Below, piece after piece: positions 8,015 to 14,634 of a stretch of DNA of 24,462 nt; position 1 is the first letter of the stretch; every line of letters begins with the position of its first letter. The stretch comes from a virus. The stretch lies in IMG/VR virus record IMGVR_UViG_3300028596_000065, positions 1 through 24,462 of that record, one strand, 5' to 3'. The translations under genes and the position numbers were made by a program. Below the pieces are notes generated by a model. The model ran no database searches. It was not told where the DNA came from and worked only from the letters and a program-made list of their open reading frames with translations.

Positions 8015-9292
8015 CTATGGTTTGTCAGTGGAATGGCTGGAACCCGCGTCAATAGCGGCCTCCACTGGAAAACAAGAAACTTCGCGTAATGCCTCGGCAA
8101 TGGTGTGGATCGAGGAGAAACCACGGCCATCAAGCCACTGGTGCCACTTCTCCAGCGCCTCACGCTTGCCGGTCTCCACCCACGAATGGATGTAGGTCTG
8201 CACGTTCCTGCCCATGGCGTGATTGAGCAGCAGCTCTCCGATCAAGAAGTCGATCCCCAGATCCACCCAGGCGGTGCGGGCCACTTTGCGCAGGTCATGA
8301 CTGGTCCACTCGCCACGACCCAGGCGGGTAAAGATCGCGAAGGCCTGGCTATCGCTCAATGGCTTGCCGGACTTGGCCGGGAACAGGTACAGGCCGCTGT
8401 AACCGCTCGCTGCCTGCGCCTGGTGGTAGCGCTTGAGCAGCTGGCAAGCCTGCTCCGTCAGCGGCAGGGTCAGCTCGGTTCGGGTCTTGGTGTTCTTGGC
8501 CGGGATATGCCACTGGCGCTCGTCCAGGCTGAAGTCTCGCCAGGCCGCCAGACGGGTCTCGGATACGCGAGTGCCGTGACACAGCATCATCAAGGCCAAC
8601 ATGGCCTCGGCCGGGGACTGAACGAAATGCTCATCCAGTTGGCTCAGCAGCCCTTCTACCTGAACGTCCCGGAGACGAGCTGGCTTGGGCTTGATCTTGG
8701 CCTTGGAGAAATCGCTGAAGCGGATGGCGGCCATGCCGTTCGTGGTGATCATGTTCAGGCGAGCGGCCTGCTTGAAGGCCAAGGCCAGCAGGCGAAAGAT
8801 CAGGCGCAGGTACTCCAGCGAAAGCTCAGCCTGGAGCGGCCACATCAGGCGCGCATCGATCTCAGACTTGCTCACCTCAGCCAAAGGTAGATCGCCCAGG
8901 CGAGGAATCAGGTGCTTGGTCATGGCCGAATGCGCGGTGGACTTGCGTTTGTCCGACAGATTGCGGTCCTTGCTCATGCGCTCGTCGAACCACTTCAGCA
9001 ACTGGCCGGTGGTAAGCCATGTGCCCACAGCTGCATTTGCCCCGGGCTCGCCCACCACCCGAGCGCGAACGGTCGGCAACACGCTCAGCACCGCCTTGGT
9101 GTTGAGGTCTGGGTAGTTGGCGATCTTGTTCCATTTGCTGCCATGCACCAGATACCAGGAGCCGCGGGTGCGGTCTTGCTTGTATCGAAAACGGAAGGCC
9201 GGCTGCCGGGTGTCGCGAAGGTCGCGAATCTCGCTTTCTGCATGCCGGCGAATCTCGGCATCGGACAAGGTAACGGTCAGTGTCTTGCTCAT
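8015..9292 (-). CDS. Second tyrosine recombinase, inside the early-right operon
   Basis: The 425-aa product is a complete tyrosine recombinase: an N-terminal arm-binding-type domain (residues 1-90, with SWYLVHGSKWNKIANYPDLN, like the DUF4102-type modules of P4-like integrases), a SAM-like core-binding domain (about 95-185), and a catalytic domain with Arg242 (CHGTRVSE), Lys267, His332-x-x-Arg335 (HDLRK), His358 (LNHAMGRN) and nucleophile Tyr367 (QTYIHSW). All catalytic positions are present. It overlaps the VRR-NUC gene by 4 bp (ATGA) and is read away from the attachment site, under PR, so it is not the partner of the tRNA-Ser site; the integrase at 23166-24227 is. It may resolve multimers, act in recombination with the two adjacent nucleases, or be a captured integrase. 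Function inferred only. Confidence 0.9.
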   Translation of the reverse strand: MSKTLTVTLSDAEIRRHAESEIRDLRDTRQPAFRFRYKQDRTRGSWYLVHGSKWNKIANYPDLNTKAVLSVLPTVRARVVGEPGANAAVGTWLTTGQLLKWFDERMSKDRNLSDKRKSTAHSAMTKHLIPRLGDLPLAEVSKSEIDARLMWPLQAELSLEYLRLIFRLLALAFKQAARLNMITTNGMAAIRFSDFSKAKIKPKPARLRDVQVEGLLSQLDEHFVQSPAEAMLALMMLCHGTRVSETRLAAWRDFSLDERQWHIPAKNTKTRTELTLPLTEQACQLLKRYHQAQAASGYSGLYLFPAKSGKPLSDSQAFAIFTRLGRGEWTSHDLRKVARTAWVDLGIDFLIGELLLNHAMGRNVQTYIHSWVETGKREALEKWHQWLDGRGFSSIHTIAEALREVSCFPVEAAIDAGSSHSTDKP

Positions 9293-9720
9293 GCGGCCAC
9301 CTTGGTCTGCGGCTGCAGCAGGTAAGCGCGAATCGCCTCCAGTGCGTCGATGGCGCCACGGCAGACGATCGCCAGATAGCCCTGGTCGAGCAGCGCCTGA
9401 ATGTAGGCGTCCTGGCTCGGTGACACGGCGGCGTCGAACGGAGGCTTAGCCTTGAACTCGATGTAGAGGCCGAAGTGACCACCACGCGCCATCGGCAGCA
9501 CCAAGTCAGGAACACCGGCTTTCACGCCCTGCTCTTTCAGCTTAATCGCCACCAGCTTGTGCCGATGACCACCATTCGGGACGTGGTAGATCAGCTTGGC
9601 GGCAGCCGGATAGCGCAGCGCAATCTCGGTCATCAGCGCGGCCTGCTCCAGGCCTTCGCGGTCGATGGACTTGGCGCGGGGCTTCTTCGGGGCGAAAACG
9701 CGGGGCTTGGCTTTCAGCAT
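9289..9720 (-). CDS. VRR-NUC domain nuclease
   Basis: The 143-aa product is a stand-alone VRR-NUC (PF08774) nuclease of the PD-(D/E)xK fold. Active-site signatures are GVKAGVPDLVLP with Asp72, IEFKAK with Glu88 and Lys90, and the following SPSQDAYIQALLDQGY with Gln103. Phage versions cut Holliday junctions or other branched DNA; eukaryotic FAN1 carries the same domain. Likely role: resolving recombination and replication junctions before packaging, the job of RusA or NinG in other lambdoids. It overlaps its neighbours on both sides (7 bp with DUF1364, 4 bp with the recombinase), so the three are likely made together. Confidence 0.92.
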   Translation of the reverse strand: MLKAKPRVFAPKKPRAKSIDREGLEQAALMTEIALRYPAAAKLIYHVPNGGHRHKLVAIKLKEQGVKAGVPDLVLPMARGGHFGLYIEFKAKPPFDAAVSPSQDAYIQALLDQGYLAIVCRGAIDALEAIRAYLLQPQTKVAA

Positions 9721-10013
9721 GCGGCAACCACTCCCTCGCTCATCAGCTTGGCCTGGGTGCGCATAACGCCCTCGGCATGGTGCTGGCGGGCTTCGGCGCG
9801 GCTGATCAACTGGCTGCGGCCGTCACAGGCGTCGTGGCAGGCGCTGCACGCCCAGGCGCCCTGCAGATCGTTCGGCTTCATGCCGACGCCGCAGGTGCCG
9901 GACATTCGGTAGTGGGCCAGCACAGTGGTGTCAGGGTTGCCGTTGCAAACGCCCGGGATGCGCACCTGGCACTCCCGACCGCGCGCGGCCTTGGTCAACT
10001 TGGTCTGTCTCAT
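9714..10013 (-). CDS. DUF1364 (YbcO-like) putative endonuclease
   Basis: The 99-aa product matches the DUF1364 pattern: Cys15 and Cys23 (CQVRIPGVC), His34 (VLAHYRMSG), then CSACHDACDGR with Cys56, Cys59, His60 and Cys63. Members such as E. coli YbcO from DLP12 have an HNH-like metal fold and are thought to be nucleases acting in recombination. The ATGA overlap with the small gene upstream (stop at 10010) and the overlap with VRR-NUC downstream place it in the same translation unit. Length is normal for the family. Confidence 0.85.
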   Translation of the reverse strand: MRQTKLTKAARGRECQVRIPGVCNGNPDTTVLAHYRMSGTCGVGMKPNDLQGAWACSACHDACDGRSQLISRAEARQHHAEGVMRTQAKLMSEGVVAAC

Positions 10014-10213
10014 GGGCGGTCGTCCTTGTGGAGGTCAACAACAGTGAAGGTGGCGGGCCACATACGCACACCGTGGATGCGCGCCGACTCCTCGTCGCGG
10101 TACAGACCAACGGGCGGATGTGGCTGGCTGGTGAGATCGAGCAGATGCCCGCAGGCGTACAGGGCCCATCGGTATTCAGTCAGGTTGGGAGGCAGCAGCA
10201 TCGGACTGGTCAA
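10010..10213 (-). CDS. Small phage protein between P-like and DUF1364 genes
   Basis: The 67-aa product (MTSPMLLPPNLTEYRWALYA...) shows no domain I recognise. It contains several aromatic and Pro residues, a GLYRDEESARIHGVRMWPAT segment and an acidic/basic end KDDRP. The reason to accept it is its fit: its ATG overlaps the P-like stop by 4 bp and its stop overlaps the DUF1364 start by 4 bp, both ATGA, which is hard to get by chance. Probably a small nin-region factor. Confidence 0.75.
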   Translation of the reverse strand: MTSPMLLPPNLTEYRWALYACGHLLDLTSQPHPPVGLYRDEESARIHGVRMWPATFTVVDLHKDDRP

Positions 10214-10878
10214 GAGTGAGCCCCCATAGCGGCGCGCAGCTGTTGCAGTGCGGCGCGACCGACATCGAGAGAGCGCGGCACCGCAGGAGCAGCAAGCTCA
10301 GCGACCGGCACCGGACCCAGGCTTTCGCCCTTCCAGATCTTCCGGCACTGCACCAGGTAGTGCTTCTCGAAGCAGCTCATCCCGAGATCGCGCGACATCA
10401 GCGGCAGACTGTGGAAGCCAGCTGCAGCGGTTGCGTGGTAGACGGCTGGGTGCATCCACTTCGCTGAATCGCGCATCGCTGGATGGCAATTGCGCAGGCC
10501 TTGGGCATAGGCCTTCTCGACGCTGGGCAGGCCCAGGCCTTCCGGCGCAAAGCACCAGCTCACGAACACGCCCGGCGCCGGAACGAATGCGGACTTGCTC
10601 GCGCTCAGCACACGCATGCCGTGGTCGATTTGCTCCAGACGGGTGATGCCCGAACGCATGAACTCACCAAGCCATTCCAACTTGGCCGCATCCATCACAG
10701 CAGGCGTCGGCCAGGACTGCCGCCAAGCACCGCAGGCACCGCGCAACCGAAGAAACAGGTCTTCGATCACCTGGCGGGTAGCCGGATCGATTGGCATTGC
10801 ACCGGGCTCTGCCGGTGGCTGGTAGGACGGATCGGCCCGGCGGTTGGCCAGCAGCTGGCGAACATTGGTTGCGGTCAT
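10210..10878 (-). CDS. Replication protein P-like (helicase loader)
   Basis: The 222-aa product resembles lambda P-type replication proteins (PF06992): a poorly conserved N-terminal arm (MTATNVRQLLANRRADPSYQ), then IDPATRQVIEDLFLRLRGACGAWRQSWP, and a conserved block LEWLGEFMRSGITRLEQIDHGM and FVPAPGVFVSWC around residues 68-115. P recruits the host DnaB helicase to the O-bound origin. The frame extends to 10977, but the ATG at 10878 overlaps the O-like stop by 4 bp (ATGA) and the added residues are unlike the family, so I use this start. Confidence 0.85.
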   Translation of the reverse strand: MTATNVRQLLANRRADPSYQPPAEPGAMPIDPATRQVIEDLFLRLRGACGAWRQSWPTPAVMDAAKLEWLGEFMRSGITRLEQIDHGMRVLSASKSAFVPAPGVFVSWCFAPEGLGLPSVEKAYAQGLRNCHPAMRDSAKWMHPAVYHATAAAGFHSLPLMSRDLGMSCFEKHYLVQCRKIWKGESLGPVPVAELAAPAVPRSLDVGRAALQQLRAAMGAHS

Positions 10879-11654
10879 ACTCGAACTCCCTTTTCGGTCC
10901 AGTCGGTCATGGCCTCTTCCTGCCCTGCTGCGGCCTTGGCCTTCTCGCTCTTGAGCCACTTGGCCAGCCGGAAGCACCAGCCGCCGTTGCTGTCGAACAC
11001 CCGAGGCTTGGCGACGTAGTAACCCAGGAAGCTCTTGAGCGCTTCCTCAGTGAGCGCATCAAGGGTCAGGCCGGCCAGGGTCAGCTGGGTGGCCACCAGG
11101 GCTGCCGGTGGATTCCACTCGGCGAACATGGCGAAGCGCTGCAAGTCATCCTGCGCATCCAGCGCCTGGCGATCCTGCTCCTCGATCACGCCAGCCAAAT
11201 CGCGCGGCTGCTGCTCTTCGGTTCCTTGATGGTTCACTGACGGATTGGGTGCAGCTGCTGCACCCCGTTCTGCGTTTTCCTGCACCCCGTTCTGCGGTGA
11301 GCTGCACCCCGTGCGGTTATCTGCACCCCGCTCTTTACGAGGTGCAGCATTTGCACCCCGCTTTAGCTGGAGGTCATAGACCACCGGCCGGCGATCGCGG
11401 CGCTCGATATAGGCAGCAGCAATTGCCTGATTGCCTTCAGTGATCCACCCGGCCTTCTCCAGCTCATCCAGTTTCAAGCGCACGGTGCGCTCGGACAGGC
11501 CGGTGTCTTCCGAGAGGGTTCCTGCCGACGGGAAAGCTCCACGACCGTCACTCCCTGCATAGTTGGCCAGGCACAGAAGCACATGACGCGCTGCAGGGTT
11601 ATCCAGGACTGCCTTGGGGATGGCCAAGGCCCAGGTCATAGCTTGAACACTCAC
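10875..11654 (-). CDS. O-like replication initiator with winged helix and DnaT-like C terminus
   Basis: The 259-aa product begins with a winged helix-turn-helix (about 18-75: RHVLLCLANYAGSDGRGAFP, then TLSEDTGLSERTVRLKLDEL). A low-complexity, charged middle (about 95-150) is coded by the iteron DNA, and a C-terminal DnaT-type DNA-binding/primosome module follows (about 175-240, with FLGYYVAKPRVFDSNGGWCF). In lambda, O likewise carries the origin inside its own gene. The start is GTG at 11654, overlapping the stop of the antirepressor gene by 4 bp (GTGA), with GAGGG upstream. It binds the origin and, with P, loads DnaB. Confidence 0.85.
   Translation of the reverse strand: MSVQAMTWALAIPKAVLDNPAARHVLLCLANYAGSDGRGAFPSAGTLSEDTGLSERTVRLKLDELEKAGWITEGNQAIAAAYIERRDRRPVVYDLQLKRGANAAPRKERGADNRTGCSSPQNGVQENAERGAAAAPNPSVNHQGTEEQQPRDLAGVIEEQDRQALDAQDDLQRFAMFAEWNPPAALVATQLTLAGLTLDALTEEALKSFLGYYVAKPRVFDSNGGWCFRLAKWLKSEKAKAAAGQEEAMTDWTEKGVRV
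11247..11360. repeat. Iterons inside the O-like gene: probable phage replication origin
   Basis: Five direct copies of TGCACCCCG start at 11259, 11281, 11303, 11322 and 11352, the first three exactly 22 bp (two helical turns) apart. Inverted partial copies (GGGTGCAG at 11247-11254, and GGTGCAG near 11341) flank them, the first making an 8-bp inverted repeat with copy 1. The location, inside the initiator gene, is that of lambda ori. No obvious AT-rich unwinding element is visible beside it. Confidence 0.8.
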
Positions 11655-12397
11655 AGAGAACCCTCAGCTTGAAGTTCCGCCAATCGACTCAAGCCTTTCG
11701 GCGTCACCAAAACGTCAAATGCAGCACGGTCTAAGCCGGTTTCCGGGTCTGGCTTCAGGTCAGTCACTTTGTGCTTCATCAAGCCTGTGGTGATACGAGG
11801 CTGAAAGGCGATCCAGCGGCGGGACCCTTTGCGGCGGTATATCCAGCGGTGCCGCTCAAGCCAGTCGAATAACTTCGAGGGGTGCAGTTGCAGGTGCTTG
11901 GCGGCGTCGGTGATGCAGATCGCACCACCAGCAGCAGCCAGGCGCTTGATAGCGGCCACCTTCGGCGCCTGGTGGTCGATGACCTGCTGCAGTTTCTGAT
12001 TCTGTTCGGCCTGCTCGGCAGCCAGGCGCAGGGCTTCGGCGAAGTTGGTCGGCACTTGAAGGTGAGCGACCACCCTGCCCTCCAGCTCCTGCCAACGGTC
12101 GATGATCTTGGCGCGCAGCTCGACGCTGTAGCCAGAGACCACAACCATGGTGTCGCGGTAGGAAAGCTGGAACTCGGTGTAGCGCTGGCCGTTCTGCGGG
12201 TGGGTATAGGGGGTCTCGTTCGAAGAAACGACACCCTTCTTGATCAGGCCACGAACTGTTTTCAGCACGTTGTCATGGGTGCTGCCTGTCAGCTCGGCAA
12301 TCTCCCGCGACGACATGACCTGACGCGTCAGATTTGACGTATTGGCAAAAACTGACGTTCTCTCCTTGGTGTTGCCTGCATCGAGTGCGGTGTGCAT
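11651..12397 (-). CDS. Rha-type regulator fused to a KilAC/ANT antirepressor domain
   Basis: The 248-aa product has an N-terminal Rha-type domain (about 20-100: MSSREIAELTGSTHDNVLKT, a TEFQLSYRDTMVVVSGYSVE segment and RAKIIDRWQELE) and a C-terminal ANT/KilAC DNA-binding domain (about 135-240: QAPKVAAIKRLAAAGGAICI, HLQLHPSKLFDWLERHRWIY, VTPKGLSRLAEL). Such proteins inactivate phage repressors or interfere with host regulators. It is the first gene after cro, behind a hairpin terminator, in the place of lambda cII. The frame extends to 12496 but ATG at 12397 has GAGG 6 nt upstream and follows the terminator, so I choose it. Confidence 0.85.
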   Translation of the reverse strand: MHTALDAGNTKERTSVFANTSNLTRQVMSSREIAELTGSTHDNVLKTVRGLIKKGVVSSNETPYTHPQNGQRYTEFQLSYRDTMVVVSGYSVELRAKIIDRWQELEGRVVAHLQVPTNFAEALRLAAEQAEQNQKLQQVIDHQAPKVAAIKRLAAAGGAICITDAAKHLQLHPSKLFDWLERHRWIYRRKGSRRWIAFQPRITTGLMKHKVTDLKPDPETGLDRAAFDVLVTPKGLSRLAELQAEGSL

Positions 12398-12423
12398 AAT
12401 CGACCTCGTTGTGTGCAGTGAAG

Positions 12424-12449
12424 AAGCCGGGGTGCCTCCCGGCTTTTTT
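12424..12449. terminator. Hairpin terminator between cro and antirepressor gene (tR1-like)
   Basis: AAGCCGGG (12424-12431), loop of 6, CCCGGCTT (12438-12445), then a T-run to 12449 on the plus strand. The minus-strand (PR) transcript reads the same stem with a weaker U tract (UUCUUC). It splits cro from the rest of the operon, as tR1 does in lambda. The plus-strand T-run would also stop any antisense transcript. Confidence 0.75.
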
Positions 12450-12539
12450 GTGTCTGCGATTTGGGTACTGGATGGATCAGCAGGTGTTTTGGTCATCTAC
12501 TGGCGCAATGCCAGATGATCGACAATTCGCTTCATCGAC

Positions 12540-12713
12540 CTAAGAGGGCTTGTGGTCGGCCTGAAAGCGGCCTTTGGAAAGCACCTGGATCTGGTACTGG
12601 CGCGACTGAGGGACAGACTCCCCCCACATGGTTACCGCGCTGGGCTGGATCCCCAGGGCATCCGCCAGCTTCTTCTTGCTACCGAAAAAATCGGCTACTT
12701 CACGCGTTTTCAT
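12540..12713 (-). CDS. cro: Cro-like repressor (57 aa)
   Basis: The product reads MKTREVADFFGSKKKLADAL followed by GIQPSAVTMWGESVPQSRQY and IQVLSKGRFQADHKPS. Residues 12-30 are the helix-turn-helix (KKKLADALGIQPSAVTMWG), and the QSRQYQIQVLSKGRF segment is typical of lambda-class Cro proteins. The ATG at 12713 has GAGG 7 nt upstream; an out-of-frame ATG at 12720 ends at once. It is the first gene of the PR operon, divergent from cI, with the operators between. Length is a little under lambda Cro (66 aa). It should bind the same operators and shut down cI, then early transcription. Confidence 0.88.
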   Translation of the reverse strand: MKTREVADFFGSKKKLADALGIQPSAVTMWGESVPQSRQYQIQVLSKGRFQADHKPS

Positions 12714-12740
12714 TGCGCATCCTCGTTCGTGCGTAAGCCA

Positions 12741-12769
12741 ATTTCAGCATGCTTAAGTTTATGCGTCAA
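12741..12769 (-). promoter_or_regulatory. PR promoter (drives cro and the early-right operon)
   Basis: TTGACG (12769-12764) and TGAAAT (12746-12741) are separated by exactly 17 nt on the minus strand. The -10 is overlapped by the operator at 12743-12756, so repressor bound there blocks RNA polymerase. The spacing to the cro start is normal. Confidence 0.65.
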
Positions 12770-12812
12770 CGGAGCACGAAGACAACTGCATACTTAAATT
12801 CAGTTAACTTAA
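12743..12812. promoter_or_regulatory. OR operators between cro and cI
   Basis: Two good copies of one 14-bp partly symmetric motif are TTCAGCATGCTTAA (12743-12756) and TTCAGTTAACTTAA (12799-12812); a weaker one, AACTGCATACTTAA, is at 12784-12797. The first covers the PR -10, the last lies within about 10 bp of the cI start. The same motif recurs three times at 13942-14000 before PL. CI and Cro are the expected ligands. Confidence 0.7.
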
Positions 12813-12822
12813 TATCGGTGCC

Positions 12823-13479
12823 ATGGAAAGACATGAGCGAATAGCCAAAGCCATTGCGGCGAGCGGCAAGAAAAAGGGCGAGATCGCGACTGAATGTGGC
12901 GTCGCGAACTCAGCTGTTACTCAATGGATCTCAGGCGAAAGTAAAAGCCTAAGACCAGAGAACCTCTACGCCCTGGCGAAGGCGACCGGGTTCCGCGCTG
13001 AATGGCTTGCCATCGGGGAAGGGCCTGAAATCGATAGCCCCGAGCCGAGTAATGTTGCTCCGGCAATGCAACCGAAAATGTCCTATCGCTATCCAGTCAT
13101 AAGCTGGGTCGCTGCAGGTGCCTGGGCTGAGGCTGTGGAGCCCTTCCCGCCTGGATTCTCTGACCGCTATGAGATCTCTGACTACAACTCGAAAGGTGTT
13201 GCGTTCTGGCTGGAAGTCAAAGGCGACTCAATGACATCGCCAGTAGGTACCAGCATCACCGAAGGAATGATGATCCTGGTCGATACCGAGGCCGAAGCGA
13301 TCTCCGGAAAGCTCGTAGTAGCAAAGCTTTCTGATAGCAACGAAGCCACGTTCAAGAAGCTGGTGGAGGATGGTGGACGGCGCTTCCTGAAGCCTTTGAA
13401 CCCGGCATATCCGGTTGAGATGTGCGCAGAAAATTGTCGCATCGTGGGCGTGGTGGTTCGCGCAATGATGAAGCTCTGA
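12823..13479 (+). CDS. cI: CI-like repressor with S24 autocleavage domain
   Basis: The 218-aa product has an N-terminal helix-turn-helix (about 16-40: KKKGEIATECGVANSAVTQW) and a C-terminal LexA/CI S24 peptidase. The cleavage bond is Ala98-Gly99 (VAAGAWAE), the nucleophile Ser136 (VKGDSMTSP) and the general base Lys178 (ATFKKL). RecA filaments should trigger self-cleavage and induction. It is divergent from cro. There is no ribosome site before ATG at 12823 and the nearest promoter-like TAATAT is at 12810-12815, so the message from PRM may be leaderless as in lambda. A strong terminator follows. Confidence 0.93.
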   Translation: MERHERIAKAIAASGKKKGEIATECGVANSAVTQWISGESKSLRPENLYALAKATGFRAEWLAIGEGPEIDSPEPSNVAPAMQPKMSYRYPVISWVAAGAWAEAVEPFPPGFSDRYEISDYNSKGVAFWLEVKGDSMTSPVGTSITEGMMILVDTEAEAISGKLVVAKLSDSNEATFKKLVEDGGRRFLKPLNPAYPVEMCAENCRIVGVVVRAMMKL

Positions 13480-13496
13480 AGCCTGCGCCCTCTCAC

Positions 13497-13520
13497 AAGC
13501 CCGGTTAGCCGGGCTTTTTT
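13497..13520 (+). terminator. Terminator after cI
   Basis: AAGCCCGG (13497-13504), loop TTAG, CCGGGCTT (13509-13516) and a T-run to 13520, 18 bp after the cI stop. A textbook intrinsic terminator that isolates cI from the SOS gene. Confidence 0.9.
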
Positions 13521-13613
13521 GTGCCTTATGAAATCTGGTCCCGCGCGAAAAATTTACCTTCCAAGTAACTTTACACACCTACCTCTATTGCAAAGCTCCT
13601 TGAAACCGAATAA

Positions 13614-13629
13614 CTGTATGTATATACAG
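13614..13629 (+). promoter_or_regulatory. LexA-binding (SOS) box
   Basis: CTGTATGTATATACAG fits the CTGT-N8-ACAG consensus of gamma-proteobacterial LexA perfectly and is nearly palindromic. It sits 18 bp before the chosen ATG and covers the TATATA core that would serve as -10, so LexA would block transcription of the next gene. Confidence 0.9.
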
Positions 13630-13647
13630 TAAATGGAGTTTTCGTAC

Positions 13648-13899
13648 ATGCCACCCCTCGCCTTCTCACAAACGCCTGGCTCTTCCTTTGCGCGCCTAGG
13701 CCAGAGAATCCAGCGCCTTATCTGTTCACCTCATGTGCAGAAGGTTCAGATTATTGATGTGTTGCCTGAGCCATCAGAGACCTCCAGCGATTGGGACCGA
13801 TTGATCGAAGAGCTCGAGGGAACCCACGGAATCCGCGTCGAGCGTTTGCAGTCCGGTGCGATCCGCATAGGTTGGCGCGAGTTCACCGACGCCATTTGA
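13648..13899 (+). CDS. DUF1654-type small protein under LexA control
   Basis: The 83-aa product contains the pattern of DUF1654, a family found mainly in Pseudomonas and its phages: SSFARLGQRIQRLICSPHVQ, then QIIDVLPEPSETSSDWDRLI and GTHGIRVERLQSGAIRIGWR. No enzyme motif is visible. I chose ATG 13648 because GGAG lies 9 nt upstream; an in-frame ATG at 13633 overlaps that site. It is a one-gene unit with its own LexA box and terminator, placed between cI and PL where lambda has rexAB. Function is unknown; the setting suggests an SOS-timed effector, perhaps affecting the repressor or host division. Confidence 0.85.
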   Translation: MPPLAFSQTPGSSFARLGQRIQRLICSPHVQKVQIIDVLPEPSETSSDWDRLIEELEGTHGIRVERLQSGAIRIGWREFTDAI

Positions 13900-13904
13900 A
13901 CGTT

Positions 13905-13929
13905 AGCCCGCCAATGAGCGGGCTTTTTT
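13905..13929 (+). terminator. Terminator after the DUF1654 gene
   Basis: AGCCCGC (13905-13911), loop CAATGA, GCGGGCT (13918-13924) and a T-run to 13929, six bases after the stop. It keeps SOS transcription out of the PL operon. Confidence 0.9.
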
Positions 13930-13941
13930 ACGCAGATTAAA

Positions 13942-14000
13942 TTCAGCATTCTGAAATTATTCATTCAGCATGCTTGACTCAATAATTTCAGTTTGCTTAA
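13942..14000. promoter_or_regulatory. OL: three operators at 22-23 bp spacing
   Basis: TTCAGCATTCTGAA (13942-13955, symmetric), TTCAGCATGCTTGA (13964-13977) and TTCAGTTTGCTTAA (13987-14000) are copies of the 14-bp motif found at OR. Their regular spacing of about two helical turns is that of lambda OL1-OL3 and allows cooperative repressor binding. They overlap both elements of the PL promoter. Confidence 0.8.
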
Positions 14001-14002
14001 AT
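13974..14002 (+). promoter_or_regulatory. PL promoter (drives the early-left operon)
   Basis: TTGACT (13974-13979) and TTAAAT (13997-14002) are separated by exactly 17 bp on the plus strand. The -35 lies in the second operator and the -10 overlaps the third, so CI bound at OL represses it. Confidence 0.7.
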
Positions 14003-14260
14003 TTCTCTCAAGCGATGCCGGATCACCACCGGCCAGCAACAAAGGCAGCGATGGACAGGCCTCAACAGTCCAGAGGGTTGGCAACTGACCCAGGCGTGCA
14101 GCGTAAAGCGCCAAGAACAGTTATCCGGCGGACCAGGGTCGCGGTCGGAGAAACAACCAAGGAAGTGCTCCCGACCTGTCGCCAGTAGCGAGGCCGGGAC
14201 CAACGATTCACTGATGCCGCTTCGATGAGGCGGTATTGGGAATCCACTGGAGGCAACAAA
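14003..14260 (+). other. Untranslated leader of the PL transcript
   Basis: About 250 bp lie between the PL -10 and the first gene with a good ribosome site. An ORF at 13970-14188 begins upstream of the PL start point and lacks a ribosome site, so I do not call it. No gene for an N-type antiterminator and no clear nut hairpin are visible, though such a leader is where a nut site would be expected. Confidence 0.4.
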
Positions 14261-14572
14261 GTGAACAAAGAAGAGATTTACGACGACCAGGTCAGCCCGC
14301 TGATGCAGCAGATCATCACCATCTGCAAAGACAACGGCATCGCAATGCAGGCCAGCTTCGACATTACCCACGATGGCGAAGGCCCGAATGGTGAGGACTG
14401 CTCCAGCCTGACCTGCACCACTCACCTTCCAGATGGTGAAGGCAAATTCAACGAACGTTTTGCCAAAGCCAACTCGATCATTCGCCAGGGCCACAGCTCA
14501 CACAGCACTCCGGTGATGCATATCACCACAGAGCGCGCCGACGGCTCCAAAACCCTGACGGCAATCATCTGA
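14261..14572 (+). CDS. Small early-left phage protein
   Basis: The product is 103 aa from GTG at 14261, which has GGAGG 7 nt upstream; an upstream in-frame ATG at 14225 has no ribosome site. It is acidic, beginning MNKEEIYDDQVSPLMQQIIT, and the second half contains THLPDGEGKFNERFAKANSI and a His/Thr-rich end. No domain is recognised. As first gene after PL it is made immediately after infection or induction, a position often used for host takeover factors. Confidence 0.75.
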   Translation: MNKEEIYDDQVSPLMQQIITICKDNGIAMQASFDITHDGEGPNGEDCSSLTCTTHLPDGEGKFNERFAKANSIIRQGHSSHSTPVMHITTERADGSKTLTAII

Positions 14573-14634
14573 TTTCACTGGCTGGCCTTCCTACGAGGGC
14601 CAGACGGGAAATCAACCGCCCGGAGGGCAAGACG

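Noticed and set aside
8349-8582. 77-aa minus-strand ORF in the recombinase gene
   Set aside because: Alternative frame of a gene with all catalytic residues in the main frame.
11247-11360. CRISPR or mobile-element repeat
   Set aside because: Short 9-bp iterons without unique spacers of constant size, inside a replication initiator gene.
12440-12736. Plus-strand ORFs at 12461-12736 and 12552-12797
   Set aside because: Antisense to cro, no ribosome site, cross the operators; not consistent with the lambda-like switch.
13970-14188. 72-aa plus-strand ORF over PL
   Set aside because: Starts inside the operators, upstream of the PL start point, with no ribosome site.
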